From the NCBI GenBank assembly GCA_910588225.1, contig CAJUQT010000010.1, forward strand, positions 31,102 through 95,101: 64,000 nt of DNA, in the 5' to 3' direction. How positions within the stretch are numbered: position 1 is the first letter of the stretch; each line of letters begins with the position of its first letter. Of the stretch, positions 15,245 to 23,739 are shown piece after piece. A model generated the notes under the pieces. The model was not told the DNA's origin. It ran no database searches and worked only from the letters and a program-made list of their open reading frames with translations. The position numbers were made by a program, and so were the translations under genes. The DNA is from an uncultured Acetatifactor sp. Lineage in GTDB: Bacteria > Bacillota > Clostridia > Lachnospirales > Lachnospiraceae.

Positions 15245-17638
15245 ATGAACGAAAAAGTACTAAATACTCTGGAATATAACAAAATAATAGAAATGTTGGC
15301 AGGAAAAGCCAATTCCGAACCGGGCAAAAAGCTCTGTCGGGAATTAAAGCCTTCCACAGACCTGGAAGAAATCTGCAGAAACCAGCGTCACACCGCAGAT
15401 GCGCTTACACGCCTGTTCAAGTCCGGGAGTACCTCCTTTGGCAATAATAAAGACCTGGGATTCTCCATTCGCTCTCTGGAAATCGGTTCCACTCTTTCCA
15501 TTCTGGAACTGTTGAATATTGCCTCCATGCTGGACAATGTATCCCGTATTAAAGCTTATGGAAGAAGGGACAGAGATGATGCTCCGACAGACACACTGGA
15601 GGAGTATTTTGAGCAGCTTGCCCCTCTGACCCAGATTGCAAACGAAATCCATCGTTGTATCCTCTCCGAAGAGGAAATCGCCGACGATGCCAGCCCGAAA
15701 TTAAAAAGTATCCGGCGTTCCATGATACAGACCAATGAGAAAATTCACAATCAGCTGAATTCCATGCTGGGTGGTTCTTATCGTACCTATCTGCAGGATG
15801 CTGTGATTACCATGCGCAACAATCGTTATTGTATTCCTATCAAAGCCGAATACAAAGGACAGGTAAACGGCATGATTCACGATCAGTCTGCCACAGGTTC
15901 CACCTACTTTGTCGAACCTGCTGCCGTTGTCAATCTGAATAATCAGCTGAGAGAATTGGAGCTGGAAGAAAAGGAGGAAATTGGAAGAATTCTTGCAGAC
16001 TTAAGCGCTCAGGCAGGGGAACACACCGAAGAGCTGACCGCTAACCAGAAAATCATGTCCCTTTTGGATTTCATCTTCGCCAAAGCAGAGCTGGCCATGG
16101 AAATGAACGCCACGGAACCTGTTTTCAATACAGACTGTTATATCAATATTCGAAAAGGACGTCATCCTCTGCTGGACAGGAAAAAAGTAGTTCCCATTGA
16201 CATTCATCTGGGAAAAGATTTCGATCTGCTGATCATCACCGGCCCAAATACCGGCGGCAAGACGGTCTCTCTGAAAACCATAGGACTTTTCACTCTGATG
16301 GGACAGGCGGGTCTGCATATTCCTGCACTGGACCGTTCGGAGCTGTCTGTCTTTACGGAAGTTTATGCGGATATCGGAGATGAGCAGAGCATTGAACAAA
16401 GCCTGTCCACCTTTTCTTCTCATATGAAGAGGATTGTCCATATCATGAACCATGCCGACCAGGATTCCCTCTGTCTCTTCGACGAGCTGGGTGCGGGAAC
16501 AGACCCCACAGAAGGTGCCGCTCTGGCCATTGCCATCCTGAATTACCTTCATGACAGAGGCATTCGTACCATGGCCACCACTCATTACAGTGAGCTGAAA
16601 ATATATGCACTTTCCACTTCTTTTGTAGAAAATGCCTGCTGTGAATTCAATGTGGAGACTCTGCGCCCTACTTACAGGCTGCTCATCGGTATCCCCGGAA
16701 AAAGTAATGCTTTCGCCATTTCTTCCCGTCTGGGTCTGTCCGAAGAGATCATCAGCGCCGCCAGAGAACAGATTGGCAGAGAGGACAAAACCTTCGAGGA
16801 TGTTATTGCAGATTTGGAGCATAGCCGTGTCACCATTGAAAAGGAGCAGCTGGAAATCGCACAGTATAAGGAGCGCATTCGTACGCTTCAGGAACAGCTT
16901 CAGCAAAAGAACGAGAAACTGGATCAGGCTAAAGACCGGATTTTAAGAGAGGCCAATGAAAAAGCCCGTGAGATTCTGCAGGAAGCTAAGGAAATTGCAG
17001 ATGAAACCATTCGGGATTTCAACAAGGCAGGAGCCGGCCCGGATATCAAAGAACTGGAGAAAAAAAGACAGAAGGTCCGGGACAAAATTAATGAAAAAAA
17101 TGATCGGCTGTCTGTAAACGGCGGAAATCGCCTGCAGCCGGAGAAAAAAAGCCGAGCCATTGACCCCAAAAAGCTGAAAAAAGGCGATACCGTAAAAATC
17201 GTCTCCATGGGCCTCAAAGGTATCGTCAGTACTCTGCCAGACACAAAAGGAGGATTATTTGTGCAGTGCGGTATCATCCGTACCCGTACTAACATTAAGG
17301 ACCTGGTCTATGCGGAGGAAGAAACCGTTACCGCTCCGACTCTTCAACGCAGTTCCTCCGCTTCAGGCAAAATGAAAATGTCGAAAACCCTCTCCGTTTC
17401 CACAGAGATTAATCTCCTGGGTAAGACAGTGGACGAAGCTTTGTCCATGCTGGATAAATACCTGGATGACGCGTACCTCGCACATCTGCCAAGTGTCCGT
17501 GTGGTCCACGGTAAGGGAACCGGTGCTCTCCGCAATGCCGTTCATGTACATCTAAAACGTCTGAAATATGTAAAGGAATACCGTCTGGGCGAATACGGAG
17601 AAGGAGATTCCGGCGTCACTATTGTCACCTTTAAATAA
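15245..17638 (+). CDS. mutS2: Endonuclease MutS2
   Basis: A 797-residue MutS2. In order: N-terminal core/lever helices, ATPase domain with Walker A GPNTGGKT (near residue 334) and Walker B LCLFDELGAGTDPTEGAAL, the MutS signature TMATTHYSELK, a long coiled coil (about 515-630), a KOW-like segment and a C-terminal Smr nuclease domain (about 720-797) with the R-V-V-H-G-K-G-T-G-A-L-R motif and the L-G-E-Y-G-E-G-D-S-G-V-T end. It lacks the MutS mismatch-binding domain, as expected. The family suppresses homologous recombination and rescues stalled collided ribosomes. A duplicated promoter/leader precedes it. Confidence 0.96.
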   Translation: MNEKVLNTLEYNKIIEMLAGKANSEPGKKLCRELKPSTDLEEICRNQRHTADALTRLFKSGSTSFGNNKDLGFSIRSLEIGSTLSILELLNIASMLDNVSRIKAYGRRDRDDAPTDTLEEYFEQLAPLTQIANEIHRCILSEEEIADDASPKLKSIRRSMIQTNEKIHNQLNSMLGGSYRTYLQDAVITMRNNRYCIPIKAEYKGQVNGMIHDQSATGSTYFVEPAAVVNLNNQLRELELEEKEEIGRILADLSAQAGEHTEELTANQKIMSLLDFIFAKAELAMEMNATEPVFNTDCYINIRKGRHPLLDRKKVVPIDIHLGKDFDLLIITGPNTGGKTVSLKTIGLFTLMGQAGLHIPALDRSELSVFTEVYADIGDEQSIEQSLSTFSSHMKRIVHIMNHADQDSLCLFDELGAGTDPTEGAALAIAILNYLHDRGIRTMATTHYSELKIYALSTSFVENACCEFNVETLRPTYRLLIGIPGKSNAFAISSRLGLSEEIISAAREQIGREDKTFEDVIADLEHSRVTIEKEQLEIAQYKERIRTLQEQLQQKNEKLDQAKDRILREANEKAREILQEAKEIADETIRDFNKAGAGPDIKELEKKRQKVRDKINEKNDRLSVNGGNRLQPEKKSRAIDPKKLKKGDTVKIVSMGLKGIVSTLPDTKGGLFVQCGIIRTRTNIKDLVYAEEETVTAPTLQRSSSASGKMKMSKTLSVSTEINLLGKTVDEALSMLDKYLDDAYLAHLPSVRVVHGKGTGALRNAVHVHLKRLKYVKEYRLGEYGEGDSGVTIVTFK

Positions 17639-17761
17639 AGTCCGGACAGAACAAAATTTTATTCTTATAATGATTGAAAAAGTGACTGTAGCCTCCTTCG
17701 TCAAATGTTTAATCCATTTAAGGTAAATGCTACAGGCTACGGAAAGGTTATGATTATTTAT

Positions 17762-18466
17762 ATGGTAAACAAACAGAAAATCCTGATTGTAGACGATGAC
17801 AACAATATTGCCGAACTCATTGCTCTTTATCTGACAAAAGAATGTTATGAAACCATGATTGTAAATGACGGAGAATCCGTACTGCCTGCCCTGGAAAGCT
17901 TTTCTCCCAATCTGATTCTGCTGGATATCATGCTTCCCGGTATTGACGGATATCAGGTATGCCGGGAAGTGAGAGCAAAATATTCCGTTCCCATCATCAT
18001 GCTCTCCGCAAAGGGAGAAATATTCGATAAGGTATTGGGACTGGAATTGGGCGCGGACGATTACATTGAGAAACCTTTCGATTCCAAAGAGCTGGTTGCT
18101 AGAGCCAAGGCAGTGCTGCGCCGTTACAAGCCGACGACTGCTGTTCCTACCAATACAGATGACAAATGTGTCCAGTATACTGATTTGTCTGTTAATCTGA
18201 CCAATTATTCCGTTGTATACAAAGGCCGGACTGTGGAAATGCCTCCAAAAGAACTGGAGCTTTTATATTTTCTGGCATCATCTCCTAATCATGTATTCAC
18301 CAGAGAACAGCTGCTGGACCAGATCTGGGGATATGAATACATTGGCGATACCCGCACGGTGGATGTTCATATCAAACGTCTCCGGGAGAAAATTAAAGAT
18401 CATGCCAACTGGAAGCTCACCACAATCTGGGGCATTGGTTATAAATTTGAGGTACGCAATACATGA
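17762..18466 (+). CDS. OmpR/PhoB-family response regulator
   Basis: A receiver domain followed by a winged-helix DNA-binding domain. Acidic pocket D-D-D near residues 11-13, phospho-acceptor Asp in LILLDIMLPG (residue 55 from this start), Lys in Y-I-E-K-P-F, and the C-terminal VDVHIKRLREKI recognition block. The start is uncertain: ATG 17705 lacks a ribosome site, ATG 17750 is too near GGAAAGG, and 17762 gives the normal N-terminus MVNKQKILIVDDD with a rather long spacing. Its stop overlaps the start of the histidine kinase by four bases, so they are a pair. Target genes are not evident. Confidence 0.93.
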   Translation: MVNKQKILIVDDDNNIAELIALYLTKECYETMIVNDGESVLPALESFSPNLILLDIMLPGIDGYQVCREVRAKYSVPIIMLSAKGEIFDKVLGLELGADDYIEKPFDSKELVARAKAVLRRYKPTTAVPTNTDDKCVQYTDLSVNLTNYSVVYKGRTVEMPPKELELLYFLASSPNHVFTREQLLDQIWGYEYIGDTRTVDVHIKRLREKIKDHANWKLTTIWGIGYKFEVRNT

Positions 18467-19884
18467 AGAAAACCCTTTATCTGAAGTTTATTCTCGCATA
18501 TTTTATCTTCAGTGTATTCAGCTTCATCATTGTCACTACTTTTGTGCCCAGTATGACCAGGGACCGGCTGGTTCGGGAGAAGGCGGAACATCTGTATATC
18601 GAAGCCGACCGCATCTCCGACACTTATGCAACTGGTCTCTATACCCGTGAAATGGATTTGGAAACGGTTAAATCTCAGTTGGATTCCCTGGCTGTCTATC
18701 TGGATTCCACTATTCGTATTATCAATCCTTCCGGCAGCCTGGTCCTGGATACAGGTTCCCCTCTGAATGTGGAAGAGGTAGTTACCATTGATAACTTTGA
18801 CCCTACGGCTACCGGCGGTTCTTATTACATGGTCAATACCTTTTTCGACCATTTTGAAGAGGAAATGCTCAGTGTCTTTTCTCCCATTACTTCCGGTTAT
18901 AAGGTAAAAGGCTATGTAGTTATTCATTGCAGCATGTCGGAAATCCAACAATCCTGCAACAGTATGCTGAATATTTCCTATATTACCATGGCAATACTCC
19001 TTCTGCTTTCCCTGATTATCCTGATATTTTTCACAGAGATGGTCTATATTCCTCTGCGGAAAATTACGTATGCCACAGAACAGTACGCCGCTGGCAACAT
19101 GCATTATGAATTTCAGGTGGAAAGTGATGATGAAATCGGTTATCTGGCAGCCTGTCTGAACCATATGGCCAGTCAGATTGCAGGTGCGGAGGATGATCAG
19201 AAAAAATTCATTGCCAATGTATCCCATGACTTCCGTTCCCCTCTGACTTCTATACGGGGCTACCTGGAGGCAATGATTGACGGCACCATCCCCGAAGATA
19301 TGCATGATAAATATCTGAATATTGTATTGAATGAAACAGAACGTCTGACTAAGCTGACTAATAGTCTGCTGTCCCTCAATAATTTAAACACCAGAGGCAT
19401 GCTTCTGGACCTGACTGATTTCGACATCAACAGTGTCATCCGGTCCACAGCTACTTCCTTCGAAGGTACCTGCCGGAAAAAAACAATCGCCATTGAAATG
19501 ATTCTTACCGGTGACGAGCTTCTGGTACATGCCGATATTGAAAAAATCCAGCAGGTCCTCTATAACCTGCTGGATAATGCCATCAAATTCAGCCATCATG
19601 ACTCTATCATTAAAGTGGAGACTTTCGTGAAGAACAGTAAGCTCTTCGTATCGGTCAAAGATACCGGAATCGGCATTCCGAAAGATGACCTGAAGCTTAT
19701 CTGGGACCGCTTTTATAAATCCGACCTGTCCCGGGGCAAGGATAAAAAAGGAACCGGACTGGGACTGTCCATTGTAAAAGAAATTATCAATTGTCATGGC
19801 GAACATATAAATGTCATCAGCACGGAAGGCGCCGGAAGCGAATTTGTGTTCTCCCTTTCGCTGTCGGAAGAGGAAGAAGATTAG
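18463..19884 (+). CDS. Sensor histidine kinase
   Basis: A 473-residue membrane kinase: TM1 about 8-29, an extracellular sensor segment of about 135 residues, TM2 about 168-190, HAMP (about 191-245), HisKA with the phospho-acceptor His255 in NVSHDFRSPLTS, and HATPase_c with the N box (NLLDNAIKFS), G1 box (VKDTGIGIP) and G2 box (GTGLGLSIVKEI). It overlaps the response regulator gene by four bases, forming a classical two-component pair. The sensor region is not similar to anything I recognise, so the signal is unknown. Confidence 0.94.
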   Translation: MKKTLYLKFILAYFIFSVFSFIIVTTFVPSMTRDRLVREKAEHLYIEADRISDTYATGLYTREMDLETVKSQLDSLAVYLDSTIRIINPSGSLVLDTGSPLNVEEVVTIDNFDPTATGGSYYMVNTFFDHFEEEMLSVFSPITSGYKVKGYVVIHCSMSEIQQSCNSMLNISYITMAILLLLSLIILIFFTEMVYIPLRKITYATEQYAAGNMHYEFQVESDDEIGYLAACLNHMASQIAGAEDDQKKFIANVSHDFRSPLTSIRGYLEAMIDGTIPEDMHDKYLNIVLNETERLTKLTNSLLSLNNLNTRGMLLDLTDFDINSVIRSTATSFEGTCRKKTIAIEMILTGDELLVHADIEKIQQVLYNLLDNAIKFSHHDSIIKVETFVKNSKLFVSVKDTGIGIPKDDLKLIWDRFYKSDLSRGKDKKGTGLGLSIVKEIINCHGEHINVISTEGAGSEFVFSLSLSEEEED

Positions 19885-19902
19885 TGCAGTTTACTGAGAC
19901 TG

Positions 19903-20550
19903 TTATATGCTACTGTCGAAAGTGTAGGTAGATACCAGTTTCTTCATACTCATGGATACCGGATGATACAGCACCATCATCAGAACAAAATTTCCAACGG
20001 CATGGATAATATCCATCTTTATACCTGCCACCCACCAGACAAACCCGGTATGTAGTCCGCTCCGAAGACCACCATCCACCACACCGACCGCAGCATAGGA
20101 AATTGCACACATAAATCCAAAAAAAAGACCGAATACAGACGACAGAATACTCCAGAACCAGACAGATTCCTGTCTTCTGAACAGGTAGCTGACCAGGGCA
20201 AGCAGGGGCCATACATACAAATAAGAAAACCACCACATACCAAACCCATAGATAAGTCCTTCTATCAGAACAAATGCAGGAATGGCAAAAAAGATTTTCT
20301 TATGAAAAAAAAAAGTAAACAAAATAATCCAGAAGCTGACTAATTCAATATTGGGCAAAAAACTCAAAGCTGCTTTACATACTTCCAAAATAGCCACTAT
20401 CAGTCCGATCAGCGTCATATCCCTGATTGTCAGCTTTCCGTATTTTCCCTGCTTTTTTACTTGAATCTCCGGTCTTTTTCCATTTCTTTTCTCCGGGATA
20501 TTTTGGATTGCCTGCTCACTTTGTCCTCTCACTCTTTCATACTCTGTCAT
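19903..20550 (-). CDS. ECF transporter S-component, probably for cobalamin or a related compound
   Basis: A 215-residue protein with a polar N-terminal tail of about 40 residues and then five to six hydrophobic segments, including LTIRDMTLIGLIVAILEVCKA and a middle part with G-M-W-W-F-S-Y-L-Y-V-W-P-L. This layout is that of energy-coupling-factor substrate-binding (S) subunits. No EcfA or EcfT gene is adjacent, so it would use a shared energising module. It follows a DUF4430 gene by 128 bases, and the pair stands behind a cobalamin riboswitch, which points to B12, cobinamide or cobalt. The ribosome site (GAAAGAG) is weak. Confidence 0.75.
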   Translation of the reverse strand: MTEYERVRGQSEQAIQNIPEKRNGKRPEIQVKKQGKYGKLTIRDMTLIGLIVAILEVCKAALSFLPNIELVSFWIILFTFFFHKKIFFAIPAFVLIEGLIYGFGMWWFSYLYVWPLLALVSYLFRRQESVWFWSILSSVFGLFFGFMCAISYAAVGVVDGGLRSGLHTGFVWWVAGIKMDIIHAVGNFVLMMVLYHPVSMSMKKLVSTYTFDSSI

Positions 20551-20678
20551 TCATTTTCTCTTTCTTTTCGTTTTATTTCACATTATAATTCGATTATTCC
20601 TGTAATAATTCAGACAGTCATTGAACTGTTATCGTCTTCTCTTGTTTCTTACTTACAGTAATTTCACACCCTAACCTC

Positions 20679-21098
20679 CTACTCGCCTATTGTATAGACA
20701 ATAGAGAATACATCTCCATCTTCTACCGGCTGAGTGTCAATACCATAATTGCAATACTCACCATTCACAAAAAATCCCCAGTATGCTCCGTCCACATTAT
20801 AATCAGCCGTCTCATCATTCACAGTTTCCACCATCATGCCATACTCACTCTCTGCACCGGAAAAAGTAAGTCCTTCTGCTTCTTCCATCGCCTGCCTGAG
20901 ATATTCTGCATCTGTCTTCAATTCGTAGCTTGTCTTTTCCTCCGCCCTATTTACCACTTCAATGGTAATGGATTTAGAACCTTCCACAGGTTTCTCCCGA
21001 AATACATTGTAAACAATGACAAACAGACCAATCAACACCACCAGACCTATAATTCCAATTACAATTTTCCTGTTTCCGTTACCGCTTTTACTGTTCAT
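20679..21098 (-). CDS. DUF4430 (transcobalamin-like) membrane-anchored protein
   Basis: A 139-residue protein with one N-terminal membrane segment (about residues 12-31, IVIGIIGLVVLIGLFVIVYN) and an extracellular DUF4430 domain (about 40-139) that contains AEYLRQAMEE, GMMVETVNDE and the typical YWGFFVNGEYCNYG block. The start at ATG 21098 is chosen for AAAGGAGGAG; the longer frame starting at 21182 runs back into the leader. DUF4430 resembles the C-terminal domain of transcobalamin and intrinsic factor. Placement behind a cobalamin riboswitch and before an ECF S-component suggests a surface corrinoid-capture protein that feeds the transporter. Confidence 0.82.
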   Translation of the reverse strand: MNSKSGNGNRKIVIGIIGLVVLIGLFVIVYNVFREKPVEGSKSITIEVVNRAEEKTSYELKTDAEYLRQAMEEAEGLTFSGAESEYGMMVETVNDETADYNVDGAYWGFFVNGEYCNYGIDTQPVEDGDVFSIVYTIGE

Positions 21099-21205
21099 CT
21101 TTCTCCTCCTTTGCAGTTTCCTGCTGCCCTGTAAATTTTCATTCGTGCATCTTTTTCGCTTATTATGCGCCCATGCATACACTGTTCACTATGAAAATCT
21201 GCGCA

Positions 21206-21234
21206 TAAAAAAGCTCCTGCATCATCACAGGAGT
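21206..21234 (-). terminator. Intrinsic terminator of the cobalamin riboswitch
   Basis: On the minus strand a stem CTCCTG / CAGGAG (loop TGATGATG) plus one more closing pair is followed by six T residues. It lies between the aptamer and the DUF4430 start, which fits transcription-termination control in response to B12. Confidence 0.75.
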
Positions 21235-21324
21235 CGGCGTACCTTAACAGACAGATTTCCCTTCCTCATTTTCGAAGGATAATCTGTTTATTCCGTACCA
21301 GCCAATTCCTCGTGACTACACAGT

Positions 21325-21530
21325 ACCCATTACAGGCAGGTCTTCTGACTTAAGTATCAACATTCTGCTTCGCCTTCCCGGGCATTTCCCAGTGACATGC
21401 ACCGCCTTTCTTCTGCGGTGGAAACAAAACTCCTCTTTCACAGCGACGAGATCGTGCAGGTCTCTCACCTGCTTCCCTTTTCACCGGACCAAACGTCTAA
21501 ACCGCTCTCCGGCACCTGAAATGTCTATAT
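21325..21530 (-). ncRNA. Cobalamin riboswitch
   Basis: Reading the minus strand, the conserved elements come in order: GGTGCC (21511-21516), GGTGAAAAGGGAA, GTGAGAGACCTGCACG, the B12 box GTCACTGGGAAATGCCC, GGGAAGGC, and AAGTCAGAAGACCTGCC near the 3' end. These match the class of adenosylcobalamin aptamers. The downstream terminator at 21206-21234 is its likely expression platform, so B12 would switch off the DUF4430 and ECF S-component genes. Exact ends are approximate. Confidence 0.92.
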
Positions 21531-21544
21531 ACACTTGATTGTGT

Positions 21545-21573
21545 ATTTTAACACAATGATTTGAAAAAAACAA
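21545..21573 (-). promoter_or_regulatory. Promoter of the riboswitch transcript
   Basis: On the minus strand TTGTTT (21573-21568) and TAAAAT (21550-21545) are spaced by 17 bases, just upstream of the aptamer. The -10 is good, the -35 weak. Confidence 0.5.
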
Positions 21574-21640
21574 GCAAAAAAGTCAATAAGCTATCTATAT
21601 TAATTTTCTATAATTTCATTGCAAAATGCCAATAAATATA

Positions 21641-22744
21641 TCATCTAATAACTTTCACCAGCTCCAGATTCTTATCCATCAGAATCACATCCGCCTGCTT
21701 TCCGGGAGTCAGAGAACCAACCCTGTCATAAATCCCGATGCTTCTGGCAGGATTTATGGTAGCGGCGGCGATTGCCTCTTCCATAGGAATGCCGAAGGAC
21801 ACAGCAGTTCGCATACAGTCATACAAATTTGTGGCGGAACCGGCAATGGTTCCGTCAGAAAGTGTGGCAAGCTTTCCATTCACTGTCACCTGCTGCCCGC
21901 CCAGATCATAAGTGCCGTCTTCCATTCCGGCAGCACGCATGGAATCGCTGATAAGAACGATTCTTCCTGGGAACAGCTTAAAAGCTGCCCTCACCATGCT
22001 CTCATGCACGTGGATACCGTCGCAGATCAGTTCCGCCATACAGTTCTCATCTTCCGCCGCGGCTCCTATAAGCCCTGGTGCTCTATGTCCTAAAGGCATC
22101 ATAGCATTGAAGAGATGAGTCACATGGTTTGCTCCCGCTTCCAGAGCCGCTTTTGCCGTATCGTAATCTGCTCCTGTATGTCCCAGAGAAATTGATACCT
22201 CATTGTGAAGCTCTCTGATAAATTCCATAGCGCCTTCCACATCCGGCGCCAGAGTAACCAGACAAATATGTTTTCCGCAGGCCTGATTACATCGCCGAAA
22301 AAAGTTTACATCCGGCGCCATAATATTCTCTTGTTTATGAGCACCTTTTTTAGAAACATCCAGAAAGGGACCCTCCATATTAATTCCAGCTACATGTGCC
22401 ATGCCGTGACCTTCCCGGAAATTTCCCATCCGTTCAAAAAGGTTCTCAAGTTCCTTTCTGTCAATGGTCATGGAGGTAGGACAGTAGGAAGTAATTCCAT
22501 GGGCATATTCATAGATAAGTATTTCCTCCAGACCTTTCGGATTGCCATCTGAAAAATCATGTCCCACCGCCCCATGGCTGTGTATGTCAATCAGGCCTGG
22601 AAGAACCAGCAGATCTGAAGCATTTATCTCAGAATGGTCTGTTACCTGCTCAGCGTTTTCCACAATAATTCCTTTTTCTATATATAAGTCTCTTTTTACA
22701 AAAACTTTGTTATCCTGAAAGACATTGCCATTTTTAATAATCAC
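21641..22744 (-). CDS. nagA: N-acetylglucosamine-6-phosphate deacetylase
   Basis: A 367-residue amidohydrolase. The metal motif H55-S-H57 in LIDIHSHG, the Glu in NMEGPFLDVSKKGAH, SLGHTGADY, VTHLFNAM and the catalytic Asp in LISDSMRAAG are all present. It removes acetate from GlcNAc-6-phosphate in the cytosol. The start is a GTG preceded by GGAGG twelve bases away; the ATG nearer the ribosome site is followed by a stop in its own frame. It lies 116 bases after nagB in the same direction, the usual amino-sugar pair. Confidence 0.95.
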   Translation of the reverse strand: MIIKNGNVFQDNKVFVKRDLYIEKGIIVENAEQVTDHSEINASDLLVLPGLIDIHSHGAVGHDFSDGNPKGLEEILIYEYAHGITSYCPTSMTIDRKELENLFERMGNFREGHGMAHVAGINMEGPFLDVSKKGAHKQENIMAPDVNFFRRCNQACGKHICLVTLAPDVEGAMEFIRELHNEVSISLGHTGADYDTAKAALEAGANHVTHLFNAMMPLGHRAPGLIGAAAEDENCMAELICDGIHVHESMVRAAFKLFPGRIVLISDSMRAAGMEDGTYDLGGQQVTVNGKLATLSDGTIAGSATNLYDCMRTAVSFGIPMEEAIAAATINPARSIGIYDRVGSLTPGKQADVILMDKNLELVKVIR

Positions 22745-22860
22745 AGCCGCTTCATTCCTCCATTTACATTAGAAATTTTAATCTCTACAGCACCATGCAG
22801 CCAGAGTTAATTGATTTACTTAATTCTGATAATTAATTACCTTCAATAACTGCCAGTGAA

Positions 22861-23622
22861 TTAATTATAAATCACCTGTTCACTGTAGCCCCTTTTACGT
22901 ATCATGCTCATAGCCGCCTCATCTGCAATTACCACTGTATCCGGATGGAGCTGCAGTATAGACGCAGGCACACCAGGTATCACAGGTCCAAAACAGGAGT
23001 CATAAAGAGCCTGAGCTTTTGCCTCTCCTGAAGCCAGAAGCAGAATTTTTTTCGCAGACATGATATTCCCGATTCCCATTGTCAGAGCCTGAGTAGGAAC
23101 TTCCTCTATGGAAGCAAAGAATCTGGAATTACTCTCTTTCGTTTCCTCTGTCAACTTCACCACATGAGTCCCTTTCTCAAATACATCACAGGGCTCATTA
23201 AAGCCGATATGTCCATTGCCTCCAATACCAAGGAGCTGCAGGTCAATTCCTCCCAGATCCCGGATAAGCTGATTATAACGCCGGCATTCTGTTTCCGCAT
23301 CTTCGGCCAGGCCGTCAGGCACATTAGTCCTTTCCTTATCAATGTTCACATGATCAAACAAATTATAATTCATAAAATAACGATAGCTCTGATCATGTTC
23401 ACCGGAAAGTCCTTTATATTCATCCAGATTCACACTGGAAGCCTTGGAAAAGTCCAGATCTCCTTTTTCGTACCATTCAACCAGCTGTTTATAAGCCCCT
23501 ACGGGAGTAGATCCTGTAGCCAGTCCCAATACAGCCTCCGGTTTCAGAATAAGCTGCGCGGAAATCATATTTGCCGCTTTACGGCTCATTTCATTATAAT
23601 CTTTTACTGCATAAATTACCAT
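22861..23622 (-). CDS. nagB: Glucosamine-6-phosphate deaminase
   Basis: A 253-residue NagB. Phosphate-binding L-A-T-G-S-T-P (34-40), catalytic Asp67 in VNLDEYKGL and His138 in GIGGNGHIGFNEP are intact. It converts glucosamine-6-phosphate to fructose-6-phosphate and ammonia, completing the path begun by NagA. Length is close to the bacterial norm and AAGGAAAAGG stands before the ATG. Upstream on the same strand lie a transglutaminase-core protein and a beta-galactosidase, which suggests that the sugars come from host or dietary glycoconjugates. Confidence 0.96.
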   Translation of the reverse strand: MVIYAVKDYNEMSRKAANMISAQLILKPEAVLGLATGSTPVGAYKQLVEWYEKGDLDFSKASSVNLDEYKGLSGEHDQSYRYFMNYNLFDHVNIDKERTNVPDGLAEDAETECRRYNQLIRDLGGIDLQLLGIGGNGHIGFNEPCDVFEKGTHVVKLTEETKESNSRFFASIEEVPTQALTMGIGNIMSAKKILLLASGEAKAQALYDSCFGPVIPGVPASILQLHPDTVVIADEAAMSMIRKRGYSEQVIYN

Positions 23623-23739
23623 AATCTTGTACCTTTTCCTTTCCTTGATATATTATTATCATTTATTACATTATTTCAATATATCGTTTTAGAGAAATCA
23701 TTGTGCCTTTATTTGAAATAGCATAAATCACTATCAAAA

